Positions 48,850-60,439 of a stretch of 64,000 bases of DNA are shown in pieces. The notes beneath the pieces are model-generated. The model had not been told where the DNA came from. It did not search any database and saw only the letters and a program-made list of their open reading frames with translations. Each line of letters begins with the position of its first letter. The stretch's first letter is position 1. Source of the stretch: Anseranas semipalmata (taxonomy: Eukaryota; Chordata; Aves; Anseriformes; Anseranatidae); the NCBI GenBank assembly GCA_013399115.1, contig VXAA01003176.1:53222-117221 (forward strand), in the 5' to 3' direction. A program made the position numbers and the translations under genes.

Positions 48850-51800
48850 TATGAGCCTCCCTCTGAAATTTTTCCTACAGCTGGCTACGCCACATGCCTC
48901 TTCTACTCACCACCACCAATATTTCTATGCAGTTACTATCCCTTCTATTGAAGGCTCATAACCACTTCAGGTGACTACAGTTTTCATTCTTTTCTACATT
49001 AGGAAAAAAGGTAGAACAGAAACATACAACGATGTTACCTCAGGCAGACCTTTGAAGGTCACTCATTTCCAGCAGAAGAAATGGAAAGCCTGAAGAACCG
49101 CCATGCCCTCCTACAGACTGCCCGAGTTACTACTACACACTGATGAACCTAAGTGATTTTGTTTCCAGGATGCAGCAGCAGCTTTCTGCAGAGCTCACCT
49201 CATCTGACATCGGGTACATGAGGTCCAGCTCTACCCTAGAGATCACCCACTACTGTCAGTAACAACAGCCCACAAGTTATTTCGCAATAAATTTAAAGTC
49301 CCCTTTAAGTCAGCTAACAGGCCAAGAAACATATACCCATGGGGACACACTTTGGTTAGCTCTGCATCAGAGATGCATGCCGGCTAAAGAGCATGAATGG
49401 GAAATTTGCACTGGTGCTGCCTGTTTGTAGTTTGAAGATTTTAATTACAGCCATTTCTAATAAGATTCCTTTAGTGAGCAGTAACTATGAATTCACAAAA
49501 AACTTTCATCATTTTAAAACAATGATGTGCAAGTGGCCTGGCTAAATATTTGGTGCACCATAATGTTTACAGCTGGTCAAAATTTGGCAGCTATATGTTT
49601 TGGCAACTGACAATAATAATACTCTTTTCTACTTAGACTTAACATTGAGAAACTCAACTCTCTTATTACATTCACATCAAAGAAGCCAAACAACACTAAG
49701 TGATTCACTAATTGATTACATAAGTCATTGAAACTGGTCAGTATGAACACTATGCTAAGTTGTACAAGTAGCTACTGAAGTCAGCTGAATGATAGCCACT
49801 GACCTGGCTTTCATGTTAAGCCCTGCATCGGAAATACCAGAGTCCTGTCCTTATCGTTAGTGAGGCTGTATGCAGATCCACAGTATATCTGTTGGCAATC
49901 TTTGTGTTACTTTAATGAAACTCTTTGTCATTTTAGCATACAAAATTTACCAGGAATTATTTTGTTTTGATATAAACTCACTTAAAATGAAAACATCTTT
50001 GCATTTGCAACCACAGTCAAAAAATATTGCACATTCCCAAAGCGTAAGTCAGCAAAAGGTTTACACATATGTAAACATATTTTATGAATTATCACATAAA
50101 AAGCACATCTGGAGGACTGTTTAAAGGCATTGCTTTGAAATTGTGAATTGAGGGAATAATTCTACATTTGTTAGGCTGGACAAATTGCTACGGCATGATT
50201 CGAGTGTCATAACAGTTGGGATGTATTACAGAGTTGATACTGGATGTCAGTGGAGGAAATTGAAAATAGTTCAACTGATAGGTTTCTACCTTTAAAAGGC
50301 TTCTTTTCTATTAAAAAAGGAAATGGTGCTATTGTCTGTAAATGGAGTTAAAATGCTATTAAACGTCTGTACTTTGAAATACATTCCAAAGCGATTTGAT
50401 GTTTCTTCCTGTATCTTATTAGCAGTCAAGAAAATTCAAATCTCCAAACCATTTAAAAAGGCTGCCCAGAGCAGGCCAATTTTTATTGTCAGCAGAGATG
50501 ATAATCAACGATTTTTTTTTTTCCATAGGCAAGTCTCAACTGGTCATTTAGTGTTCATGCTGAAGAAAATACTCCCTGCAGAGATTCAAAACAGAGAGAT
50601 GGAAACTCAGTCTCAGCAATAGAAGGAAAAACTGTCAAGGTTCCTTTAAACAAATCCTTCCTTTGGATGTAAGTCAGTGCAAATAGGTATCTACTAAAAG
50701 GCAGTGGTATGTCGTGGCAGCTTCTGGACACTGAGCATGAGAGAGTGGTGGGTAAGAAGGGGCAGAAGGAATGAGACAATTTTCATTTTTTCCTTTAAGA
50801 ACTTGAGATTTTTTTTTTTTGCCCATCTCTTTTAGCAATTACATATAACCTACAGATTTCTTTACCTCTATTTGCTTTATACATTTCATTTCTAGTACTC
50901 CAGCCAAGTCCTTTTGTTCCTATTAGAGCTAAAATTTATTGATACTTGTTTTGAAAATATCCTGGAAATTCTCTACAATAAACTGTCATTTCCACATGTT
51001 GTTTCTCTCTCCCCTCTCTCTCATCTCCTTTTATCTGGTCCAAAGGATGATAGCCTACATCCATTGAACATTGGCTAATTACTGTCACTATCTTCTAGTT
51101 GCACAGATGACATTCTGGTTTCCTTTTTTCCTCCACCAAAAACAAACAAACTTCTGCACAATTAAGGAAGGCAAGTTGTCCTCCTCTGCAGTCACTAAGA
51201 GATGACTGCAGCCTCATGCCACAGCTGAGATATGTAAACATATTCATGTGTATAAATATATAAATATAAAGCTAGTATTATTTATGAGTGTGCATGTACA
51301 CATAATACATACAAACAATACCCTATGCGGGCTGATTTGTCCTACAAACTAAGAATTTTCTTCATCAGGCAGTTACATACACTGACACAAAGAAATTAGG
51401 TAGGCAACCTGGGCTTCAGCAAGCACTGCCTTATAAATAGCAATTCAAAACAGAAAACTCACAATTTACACAACAAAATAACTCCAGTGTTAAAATCCGA
51501 GTGCATAACAATTTCTTCTACAACCACAGGGGCTCTGATGGAAATGAGGAAAAAAAAAATATGCAAGTTGAACCTTTGGAAAAACCTTGCCCAAGGTGAC
51601 TTCAAGGAAGACCAAGCAGACCCTGAATACTAACAATAGAATACCGAGGCTACAGCCATTTGTCTCAGCTGTCACACTTGCCATGTAAAAGAGGGAAATA
51701 ACCCACTGATGCAGTTTTCAAAAAGCAAACAAAGCAGAACAATAAAATTCCCATATTCAGTGAAGTATCTCTGCAGGATATCATTCCCCAAAATACACGG

Positions 51801-53620
51801 GTAGTTTCACACAGTGGAACTGCATCCTCTTCAGGACAGAGAACAGATCCCTTAAGCAATTCAAGGAGGAAAAAAAACAAACAAACAAAAAATCAATCAA
51901 GGACAGTCTCTCACGGAGGAAAACCCACAAGACATGTCAGTAGACTTCATTTTTGCTGTATTGAGACCTATGAAGTCTGCCAAGAGGAAATGGCACTCCT
52001 CAGCAAATCTCCATCCCTGTCCCATTTCATCACAAACCAGTGTTAGTTCTACCTGATCCTTAAAAGACCCCTGTGCTCTAGCGAACATTAGTATTCCTCA
52101 ATTACCAACAAGCACATGAATTCAAAGGACAGAACACAATTCACTCCCCTGGCAATTGTAACAGAGGCTGTTTCAGAGGCCTGAGGCAATAAATATTTTC
52201 ATTCCAAGAGTAACAATTAAGGAGCATTTAAACTGTGCATACACTAAAAATTCAATGTTAAGAATGTGTTCATTTGAACATCAAGACAGTGATCTGCTGA
52301 AACAAGCAGACCGAACTGCGTATAGCATCCCCTCAGCATTCAGGAACACGTTCAAGACCCCAGCTTGTTCTGAAATGGCTAACAACCTGTGAAAGTCAGC
52401 TGGTTGAGGTACATTTCATCAAGTTAAGGGAACCTTCCTCCACACCTTAAGTTAGGAAAGCTGTAAGTGAGAAATGTAGAAAATTGCTGTTAGATAATTT
52501 TACAGCCTATACTGCCCACAGATCACTTCATTTTTTTTTCCCCTACAGCTCAGATTAGTAGAGAAATTACTGCTCAAAGCCACCCATGGGTCTTCCACTG
52601 CTCCTGTGAAAAGGTACTGAGAGAAAATAAAATAATCAAGGAGCAGCTGCCCATTTTAAGCCCTCAGATCACTGTTACGTAGCTCAATTTCCGTATATCA
52701 AGATTAAAGAAGAGATAATAAGCGATAATGATTGCAGTCTATGAATACCTGTGTTATTGCAAGACCTCTGATTCTAGGATGCTTTTTAATCTCATGATCT
52801 GGTATTGAGAGAAACCATCAGTATCAACCAGTATCACTGGTTCTCGCTACTTTCTGGCTTGACTGAAGACTGCTGATCCCATGAGCACGACAGACCCCTG
52901 GGAGAACAAGGGCAGAACCCAGCCAGCCAATTCACAGGCTGGAGCGGATGAGGTTTTTATGCCAAGGAAAACAGTGAAATGCCTGAAGTATCGACTTCAT
53001 CGAATTTACCTTGACAGGAATTCTAGCCTGACATGTTTTTTCATGGGTTATTTTTGTTGTTGTTTGTTTGTTTTTTATTAAAAGTGACTCTTCTTCCCTA
53101 TTAGAAGTACTACAGCTGTTAGTTTACTGTTAATCAGCAAAAGCTGGGGCCTGGGCTGTCTTTACAGACAGCATGGGCCAGTACACAGTCAAGTTCTTTA
53201 CAGCAACCGAGGTGCCTGCAATTGAGAGCTCCTGAGGTGCTCCACATTTACCTCCCCTCCTGCATCAAAGAAACAGAACAAATACTATGAGTTCATATCA
53301 TTTCTGGAGACTTATCAGGCCTTACTATTCATGTTGTACAGATTGATCACCACAGCTTTGTAGTATTGCATTTATTCAGCTCTACACAAAGACAAGCTTT
53401 GTCTATTTTCTGCAAAATTAAAATTAAATAATTCTGTTTCCAAATACATTTTTTCATAACGGAAGAATTGAGAGTGAACACTCCTGTAGATTTTTATTTG
53501 CCTAAGTTATTACCATAAATTTTGTATTCAAGTTCTTGTAAAGTGAACTGCCTCTGCCCCACCAGTCCAATAAGCAAATAAAACTAAGGTATTTAACTTT
53601 CACTAATAATACTAAAGAAC
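48850..53620. other. Intronic stretch without recognised elements
   Basis: It contains a pyrimidine-rich block near 51001-51030. The segment at 48960-49260 is less AT-rich, but I cannot assign it. Confidence 0.45.
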
Positions 53621-53622
53621 AT

Positions 53623-53735
53623 AAAATCACAGAACAGCCCAGGTTGGAAGGGACTGCAGAAAATTATCTGGTCCAGCCTTCCATGGAAAAGGGAGCCTAA
53701 AAATGATTATCTGACCTCCTGTCCAGTCACATCCA
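53623..53735 (-). mobile_element. CR1 LINE 3'-end stub
   Basis: AATCACAGAACAGCCCAGGTTGGAAGGGAC, read in two parts, is the reverse complement of the standard avian CR1 3' end. It is followed by ATCTGGTCCAGCCTTCCATGGAAAAG and a degenerate CTGACCTCCTGTCCAG. Only the last hundred or so bases of the element remain, which is typical of 5' truncation. Confidence 0.82.
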
Positions 53736-53786
53736 GTGTGTCACATCCAGTGATGTGTCACACTCCAGTGACATGTCACACTCCAC
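53726..53786. repeat. Short satellite of TCACAYYCCAGTG units
   Basis: About four tandem variants (CACATCCAGTG, CACATCCAGTG, CACACTCCAGTG, CACACTCCA), spaced by TGT, ATGTGT or ACATGT, start inside the inner end of the CR1 stub and appear to have expanded from it. Confidence 0.75.
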
Positions 53787-53789
53787 AAC

Positions 53790-56700
53790 AGTGAGTGTAT
53801 GCTCACTTTCTCTCTCAAAACCCAGAGGATTAAGATCCTTTATTCTTTGATTTCTCCTCTGGCTTTTAAAAATAACAATATCCCATTCAACCTTCTGCAC
53901 TGAAAGCCCGAGTCCTTAAATAACACATTATAAAAGATCATTTAAATACCACAAATATTGAACATCAAGTGACCACTGAATAAATTTTCTGTGCTATCAA
54001 ACTATCATTTCAGTCCCATTCCGTCAAAATAGGAGTAAAGCACTCTCTGAAGTTCAACAAAAACAAGTACAAAATTAGAAATTAATCTGTGCCACCATTC
54101 ACTTTTCAGTCCAGTTTTTTTTATTTATTTTCACTTAAAGGTCCAGAATGGTTGGTAAAGCATTTGCATACAACTCACAAAAATATTCTAATAGATGTAG
54201 TTTGAAAATGCATCCATGAGGCATCCCAATGTCCCAATCCTTTGACTGTCTGAACTCTTTTTAGTCCATATAAACAGATTTTTATCTTCCAGAAATTAGT
54301 ATGCTAAAAGGACATCATGGACTGGTCCTATCCACAGATCTTTCACAGTATGAAATAGGAAGGTGCACACCTAGAAATCCATGAGGCTTGAAAGTGTCCC
54401 CACTGCCACAAAAAATATTTGCAAATACAGTGAAGGAAAGAAAAAGAAAATGAAGCAATGACCTATTTTTTCTTTTTAATCACTATTTTTAGGGGAAGGT
54501 GGCTGATATTTTCTCTGATATTAAAATTAGATACATATGTAAAAATTATATACATATATACAGGTTGGTGTTAAGTATAACATAGCAAGACAACAGCAAG
54601 ATAACATTGTACATACACATGCTTATTTACCTCTGAATTACAGAAGTGAGGTTTTAAGGTCTGAGCTTTCAGTTTGAGTTTAAAGGTTTTAAGCTGTTAT
54701 CACTATGTATTTCAGTTGAGCAGAACATGGACTAGGAAGTTCTGCCTACTCTTCCTGGGTCTCCCCTTCAACTGCTGTTAACTATCCTTGGTCTATGCAG
54801 ACTTTCTGATGCCTAAGAACAGGACTGTACCTTATCATAAGTCCATACAGAGCTAAGTATTAATGGAAATACTTTTTTTTTTTTTTTAATTACTATTATT
54901 TTTCCAGCATTACTTGCTGGTCTAATACAAACAGTATTAAGTAAAGCCACAAAAAGAATAAGCTACAGATAAAGGAGAAGTAATGAGTTCTTTCTTATCT
55001 TTTTTTTTTTTTTTAAGTACATATTCTCTACAAACACTGGAGATAAACAAAGCAAGTTGTTTATTTTTCAAAGCATCAGAATTTTCTGAATACTTTTAAA
55101 TACTTTAAAAGGGTCATCCAAAAAAATCTGAAAAAAAAAAATTAAACTGTGAAGTCAATTTCTAAAGCATACAAAATAGGTAAACCATATTCATAGTAAA
55201 TGAGGAGCTGTCGCCAGCTGTGATGTTTACTAAATCCTTTACTAAAGCCATTTAACTTCTCAGCCCTTCAGAAAGTTTCACAGAAGGCTGGACCACTTCA
55301 CTGTGGGACGATGCCTATGACCAGAACAGTGGAGTCAGAAGTTCTTCCTCATTTCTGGGTCAGGATTTACATTTGTGGCACATTCTGAGATGATTTCAGG
55401 ACAACTTGGATCCTTTTCCCTCATCATTACCTTCTGTGGAACATGTGTTAAGCAGGAAAGAGAGAAATCAGGACAAGACTCCTGCACGGTAAGGGATGAG
55501 GATCTCCAGGTATGCTGGCAGGAAACAGCCACTCTGTCTTATGACCATTATTGTTCGCTCTCTGCTCTTCATTGTTAATGAGCTACCTAAAAGTAACTTT
55601 CCTACACAAAAAAATAATTTGAAGATTGAGAATTCATTTTCATTATTATGTTAGACAAACCCAAGACCTCTGGAAAAGGTTCAGGGATCCTAATGCCACA
55701 GGAATGGCCATGGAATAGCCAGCTTTATGAAAACCCTACAATACAGCTATTTTTTTTTTTTTTTTTTTTAAAACCGTTTGGAACACTTTGCCAGGCTTCT
55801 TCTCACCTTTAAGGCTAGCACTCAAACCAAGAGGCCTGGAAGACTACTTAAAAGAGTGTATCCTATTACTGCTATCCTTTACTGTTCTATACTCTCCATT
55901 TGAATACTACAATTGCCAAGCAAGACACGTGGGTAGCTCAAGTCTTCGACTGAGATAATGATCTATATAAACCAGACTTCACAGCATCAGCTAGGTCCTG
56001 AATTGCAGCTAGTAAAAGAAGAAAGAACATCACACTCTTTGTACAAACAGCATGGTTTCAGTAGAACAGCATTTTCCAATTTCCTCTCTTGTTTTATTTT
56101 GTTTTAAAGGTTCATTCCTTTCAGACTGAAAACCGAACATTTCCTCCTTCGGACTCCCTTTCATATCCATCATGCTTGCAATATATCACTTATTCTTCAA
56201 GTGCCTGACTTCAATGAACCTAAAGTCAGTGGCAATCTTTTCATTAGCTTCAGTACGAAGGCCTGAATCAGGCCTGGAATTCACTCAGATGACAGTGTCA
56301 GAAGAAACTCCGTATGGAGTGGAAAGGATTACTATAGAGGGGAAAAAACCCTAACACCCAGCTTTTTTTTTTTTTTTTTTTTTATACAAAGAGCTGAAAC
56401 ATGATTGCTAATTTCTTTAAAAAAATATATTTAAAAATATTGTAACAATTAAAGAAAGCATTAGTATTTCTACATATTTATAGCATATCACATATCCTCA
56501 TGTATCTAATACAGATACTGATTATATTCATTATTACTGACACTAGTACACTGATTTCCTATGTCCAACATTATAAGGGACTTTAAAATCTTATACCTTT
56601 TTTTTCCCCCCCTACAAGGTTTATTACAAAAGTATGTTTTTTCTAGCAACCACAGCTAAAATATCTGCTTTAAAACTTCATCATACAGTAAAAAAGATGG

Positions 56701-59700
56701 ATATATTCCCAGTGTGGCCATTCACCATCTGCTAAAGCAAATACACTTAAAGATGCTTCTACAGTTGTGATAAAATGACAGCAAATCTAAGAGCACACAG
56801 AGCTCATATTCTAAAATGATGATTGTACAACCATAGTTTGCATCATTAGGGACCAATAAATGTCTTTATGTTCCATTCGAATGGCAAGGACCTTTTTCAA
56901 AGAGAAGCTGAAATGGGAAAATAACAAAGAAGTGGTCCATTCAGCAGTTGTCTTAAATTTAGGAACACTAATGAAACAACTTCTTGACCGTAATTAGTAT
57001 TTAACGCTGCAAAGGTATTTTCTCACTTGCAGGGTTTTTTTTGTTTGTTTGTTTTTAAACCGATATATAAGACTCTTCTTTTGCTGAACTTCAGGATTGC
57101 TTTTCTTTCATTTTCCAGGGGGCATTAATCGTATGAGCACAAGTAAATTCTATATTCTTAACAGTTAAGATTCCCTGCATATTTAGAAGATTGTCATTCT
57201 TTTAACTATCGAAATGGTTACTGGGAAATACTAAATTGACAGCTTCCTCCTTGCAAGTGAAATTTCCTGACACACAAAGGCTGAATAAAAAAATAAAATA
57301 AAACTTGCTATTTCATTAAACAGTCAGTAGAACTTTTTCAATTCTACACACCTAATATTATTAAACAGATATCAAATCTGCATTAAAATATTGCTATTAG
57401 CAAAGCTTCAATACACTTTGCGTTTACTGGGAACTTTAGTAGTAACCCTATCAAGAATACAGCCAAGAACCCCACTGGTTTAAGGCCAACATCAGCAGTT
57501 TCCTTTGGCAAAAACACTTTTTCTTCTAGAGATTCAGCAGTCTTGGTCTCTAAATGGTGAAAAGGGAAAAGAAAAAAAAAAAATCCACCATCTGCTCCAG
57601 CCCTGAGGGAGATAAACTTTCCTAGCAGTATATAGTTCAGAATTTAATTGTACCTAAAGCCAACACAAGTAAAATACAAAAATACAAATATAAAACATCA
57701 TTCACAGCAAGTGGATGTTTTGTATAATTTCACTTTAAAATATAGCCCCAAGAAATAAACTTATCTATTTTTGTTGTAATCTGTTTTCCTTTATTTATGT
57801 TGTTTGCTTTCAACAATTTTAAAATATATCAGTGTTATTCCAGACAAAGAGAAAACTAAAGGATCTAATTAGATTTCATTGCCCAATTTGATAAATTTCA
57901 TTTACTCTATGCTTGAGTATTAGAAGTACATTTGCTAAGTCCACTGACAGTGAAAACTTAATCTAGTTTCTCAATGAAAAGTAAAAATTTCAAATGATAA
58001 ATATTAATATTTTTTGATATTAGTAGCAAATCTTTGTGATTTCAATCTAAAAACTGGCAAGTCCTGACAATAAAGACAATATATAGGCTACAGCATTCAT
58101 CAAAACTGTGCTGCTTTATTCTATTCCCCTGTCTGGGACAAATATTAACACATAATCAGCAGAGTATACTGCCCCAGTCTTCCTCTGTTATAAAGTGCTT
58201 GAAGCTGATTATTTTCTGGTAATTTCTCACACTTGACCATACCGTAACTCTGAAAATTAAAAAAGCACCTCACAGACTGAAAAAAAATGATAGCTGTCAC
58301 CTTGAGTGTGGATGGTGGTGGAGGGAAGTCATCTTTGTATCAGCGTGTCCTCAACATCAAATGAGAAGGAACAAAGGGAAAATTGGAAGTTATCCCTGGG
58401 TTGTGATCTAGTAAGAATTTGAAAGTCTCTTACACTGCATTACTTATATTATGCTCTTTCCAGTAGATTCCAAAAAGTATCAAAAAGATCTACAACACTT
58501 ACAGAAACTGATGGAACACTGCCTGAATTAGGAACTACTAACTATGTTGATTGCTACGTTGAATCATATCCCATTTTTCAGGTTCCACTAAGACACTACA
58601 CATTTAAAAAAAAAAAAAATGGAAAAACAACACTCCTTTCATAGTTTTTGTTTACTGTGAACCACAAATAGTTCCATGATACTACATTAAGGAAGAAGCA
58701 AATGGCAAACCACAAGAGGCAGCTTTTAACTGGCAGGTTTTATCCACTGGGGGGATTTACTTCCCCCACCACTTATAAGCTACGGGAGTCAGAAATGGAT
58801 GTTTATGGTCATTTATGCATGCCTACTTTTCTCCAGTAGTTGTAAAAAAGTTGTTGCTTTTTTCAAATGGTATGCCATATACTAGCCACCTTGAATTGTT
58901 AGTATTATGCCAATGCCTTGTACATGTATTCAATTGCTAATGATTTTTAAAGGCCAGCAATATGTTCCATGACACAAATTTTCCCCAAGACCTAATGATA
59001 ATTCCGAACGATTTTAAGAAGTGTTCATTACACAAACCAGTGTGCATTAACTTTATGCTTTGTTCTAAGCTGTGAAGAAAATATATCTCACTTAAATGCT
59101 TGCCTGAAAAACAGACTTCCTCTGTTTATAATAAATTTACAACTAAAAAGTTTGAATTGTTTGATTTAATGTGTAACAATCTTCACTGTTCCACAGTCCC
59201 GCTAATGAAAAATAACCTGATCTGATAAGAACAATTACAGAGAATTATAGCTGGCAGCAAGAAGTTTTAAGTTGGGAGAACATGCAGTCACTTTGTGGTT
59301 ACACTACCGACTACTGTTGCCTGTTGTTTTTCCCGTTCTGAATGCATTTAGTACTCCAGAAGTGGAGAATACCAATCTTTTAATTATTATTATTATTATG
59401 TTTTTACTTTTAATTCTTCCATTTACCAAAGGCCATATGAGCACAGCAATTGAGGATGCAGTGAATATTTGAACCATACCTGTAAAACCCTTGTACTTCT
59501 AGCGATGTGTCAGCACTCTTCTGCGACAGGAGAAGAGCAAAGAAAACACATCCTGTGACCTGCACTGCTGGAGCTGCAACAGCAGGCACAAGTTACCAAG
59601 TTAGAAAGGAGGGCACTAGCAGGGCTTTAATGCTACATCTCCACTGATCACCCTTTGACAGAACTCTACTACTTCTCTCTCATCCTCTGTCCTCTCTAAT

Positions 59701-59825
59701 CCTCCCTTGATGGTACTGGAAACTACTGGCTGAAGCAGATCGCTGTGCACCACTTGCTGGCCCTCCAAAACCAGGCAGAAGATGTCTAAGTAAGGGTGTT
59801 TTTTTGTTTGTTTTTTAAATATGCT
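53790..59825. other. Intronic AT-rich stretch with homopolymer runs
   Basis: Long T runs occur near 54872-54887, 55001-55014, 55750-55769 and 56364-56383, with shorter A or T runs between them, and a (TTA)n run at about 59383-59399. No coding similarity recognised. Confidence 0.45.
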
Positions 59826-59827
59826 CA

Positions 59828-60435
59828 TTCACAGAATCACAGAATGGCCGAGGGACCTCTGGAGGTCATCTGGTCCAACTCCCCTGCTCAACGGGAGTTG
59901 AGCAGGTTGCTCAGGAGCATGTCTTTTCAAGAACACCAAGAAGGGACACTCTGCAAGCTTTCCAGTCAACCTGTTCCAGCGCTCAGCACCTGCACAATAA
60001 AAAAGGGTCTCCTGATGTTCAGATGGAACCCCTTGTGTTCCAGTTTGTGCCCTTTGCCTCTTGTCCTGTCACTGTACACCACTGGAAAGAGCCTGGATCC
60101 ATCTTCTTTACACCATTCCTTCAGGCGTTTATAAACATTGATAAGATCTCCCCGAGCCTTCTCTAGGCTGAACAGCCCCAGATCTCTCAGCCTCCTGTCA
60201 CACGAGAGATGCTCCAGTCCTTTAAACACCTTTGTGACCATTTGCTGGACATACTTCAGTAAGTCCATGCCCCTTTGTAATGGGGAGCCCAGACCTGGAC
60301 ACAGCATCCCAGATGTGGCATGTTGAGCAGAAGGGAAGGAGCACCTCTCTCTACCACCTGATGGCAAGGCTCTGCCTAACACAGCCCAGAAGACCATTAG
60401 CCTTCTTTGCAGCAAGGGCACATTGTTGTCTCATG
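59828..60435 (-). mobile_element. 5'-truncated CR1 LINE copy
   Basis: The low-coordinate end TCACAGAATCACAGAATGG is the octamer-repeat 3' terminus of avian CR1 in reverse. Going up, the order matches CR1: GGACCTCTGGAGGTCATCTGG, CTGATGTTCAG, TTGCCTCTTGTCCTGTCACTG, TTGATAAGATC, GAGATGCTCCAGTCC, GGGGAGCCCAGACCTGGACAC and GCAAGGGCACATTG, where the copy breaks off. Short internal deletions are visible near 59905-59965 and 60310-60335 compared with the consensus I remember. It resembles CR1-Y/J-like families. No flanking duplication is expected for CR1. Confidence 0.9.
59966..60421 (-). pseudogene. Remnant of CR1 ORF2 (reverse transcriptase C-terminal tail)
   Basis: Inside the truncated CR1 copy the minus strand is open for 151 codons. 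The stretch [20 protein letters not shown], followed by [28 protein letters not shown] and IRRPFF, is the well-known conserved tail of CR1 ORF2 proteins. The frame then leaves the CR1 reading (VLSAGTG and a stop) where I expect more coding sequence, so the end is disrupted by an indel. The catalytic reverse-transcriptase and endonuclease parts are absent. It is a dead fragment, not a host gene. Confidence 0.8.
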
Positions 60436-60439
60436 CCTT

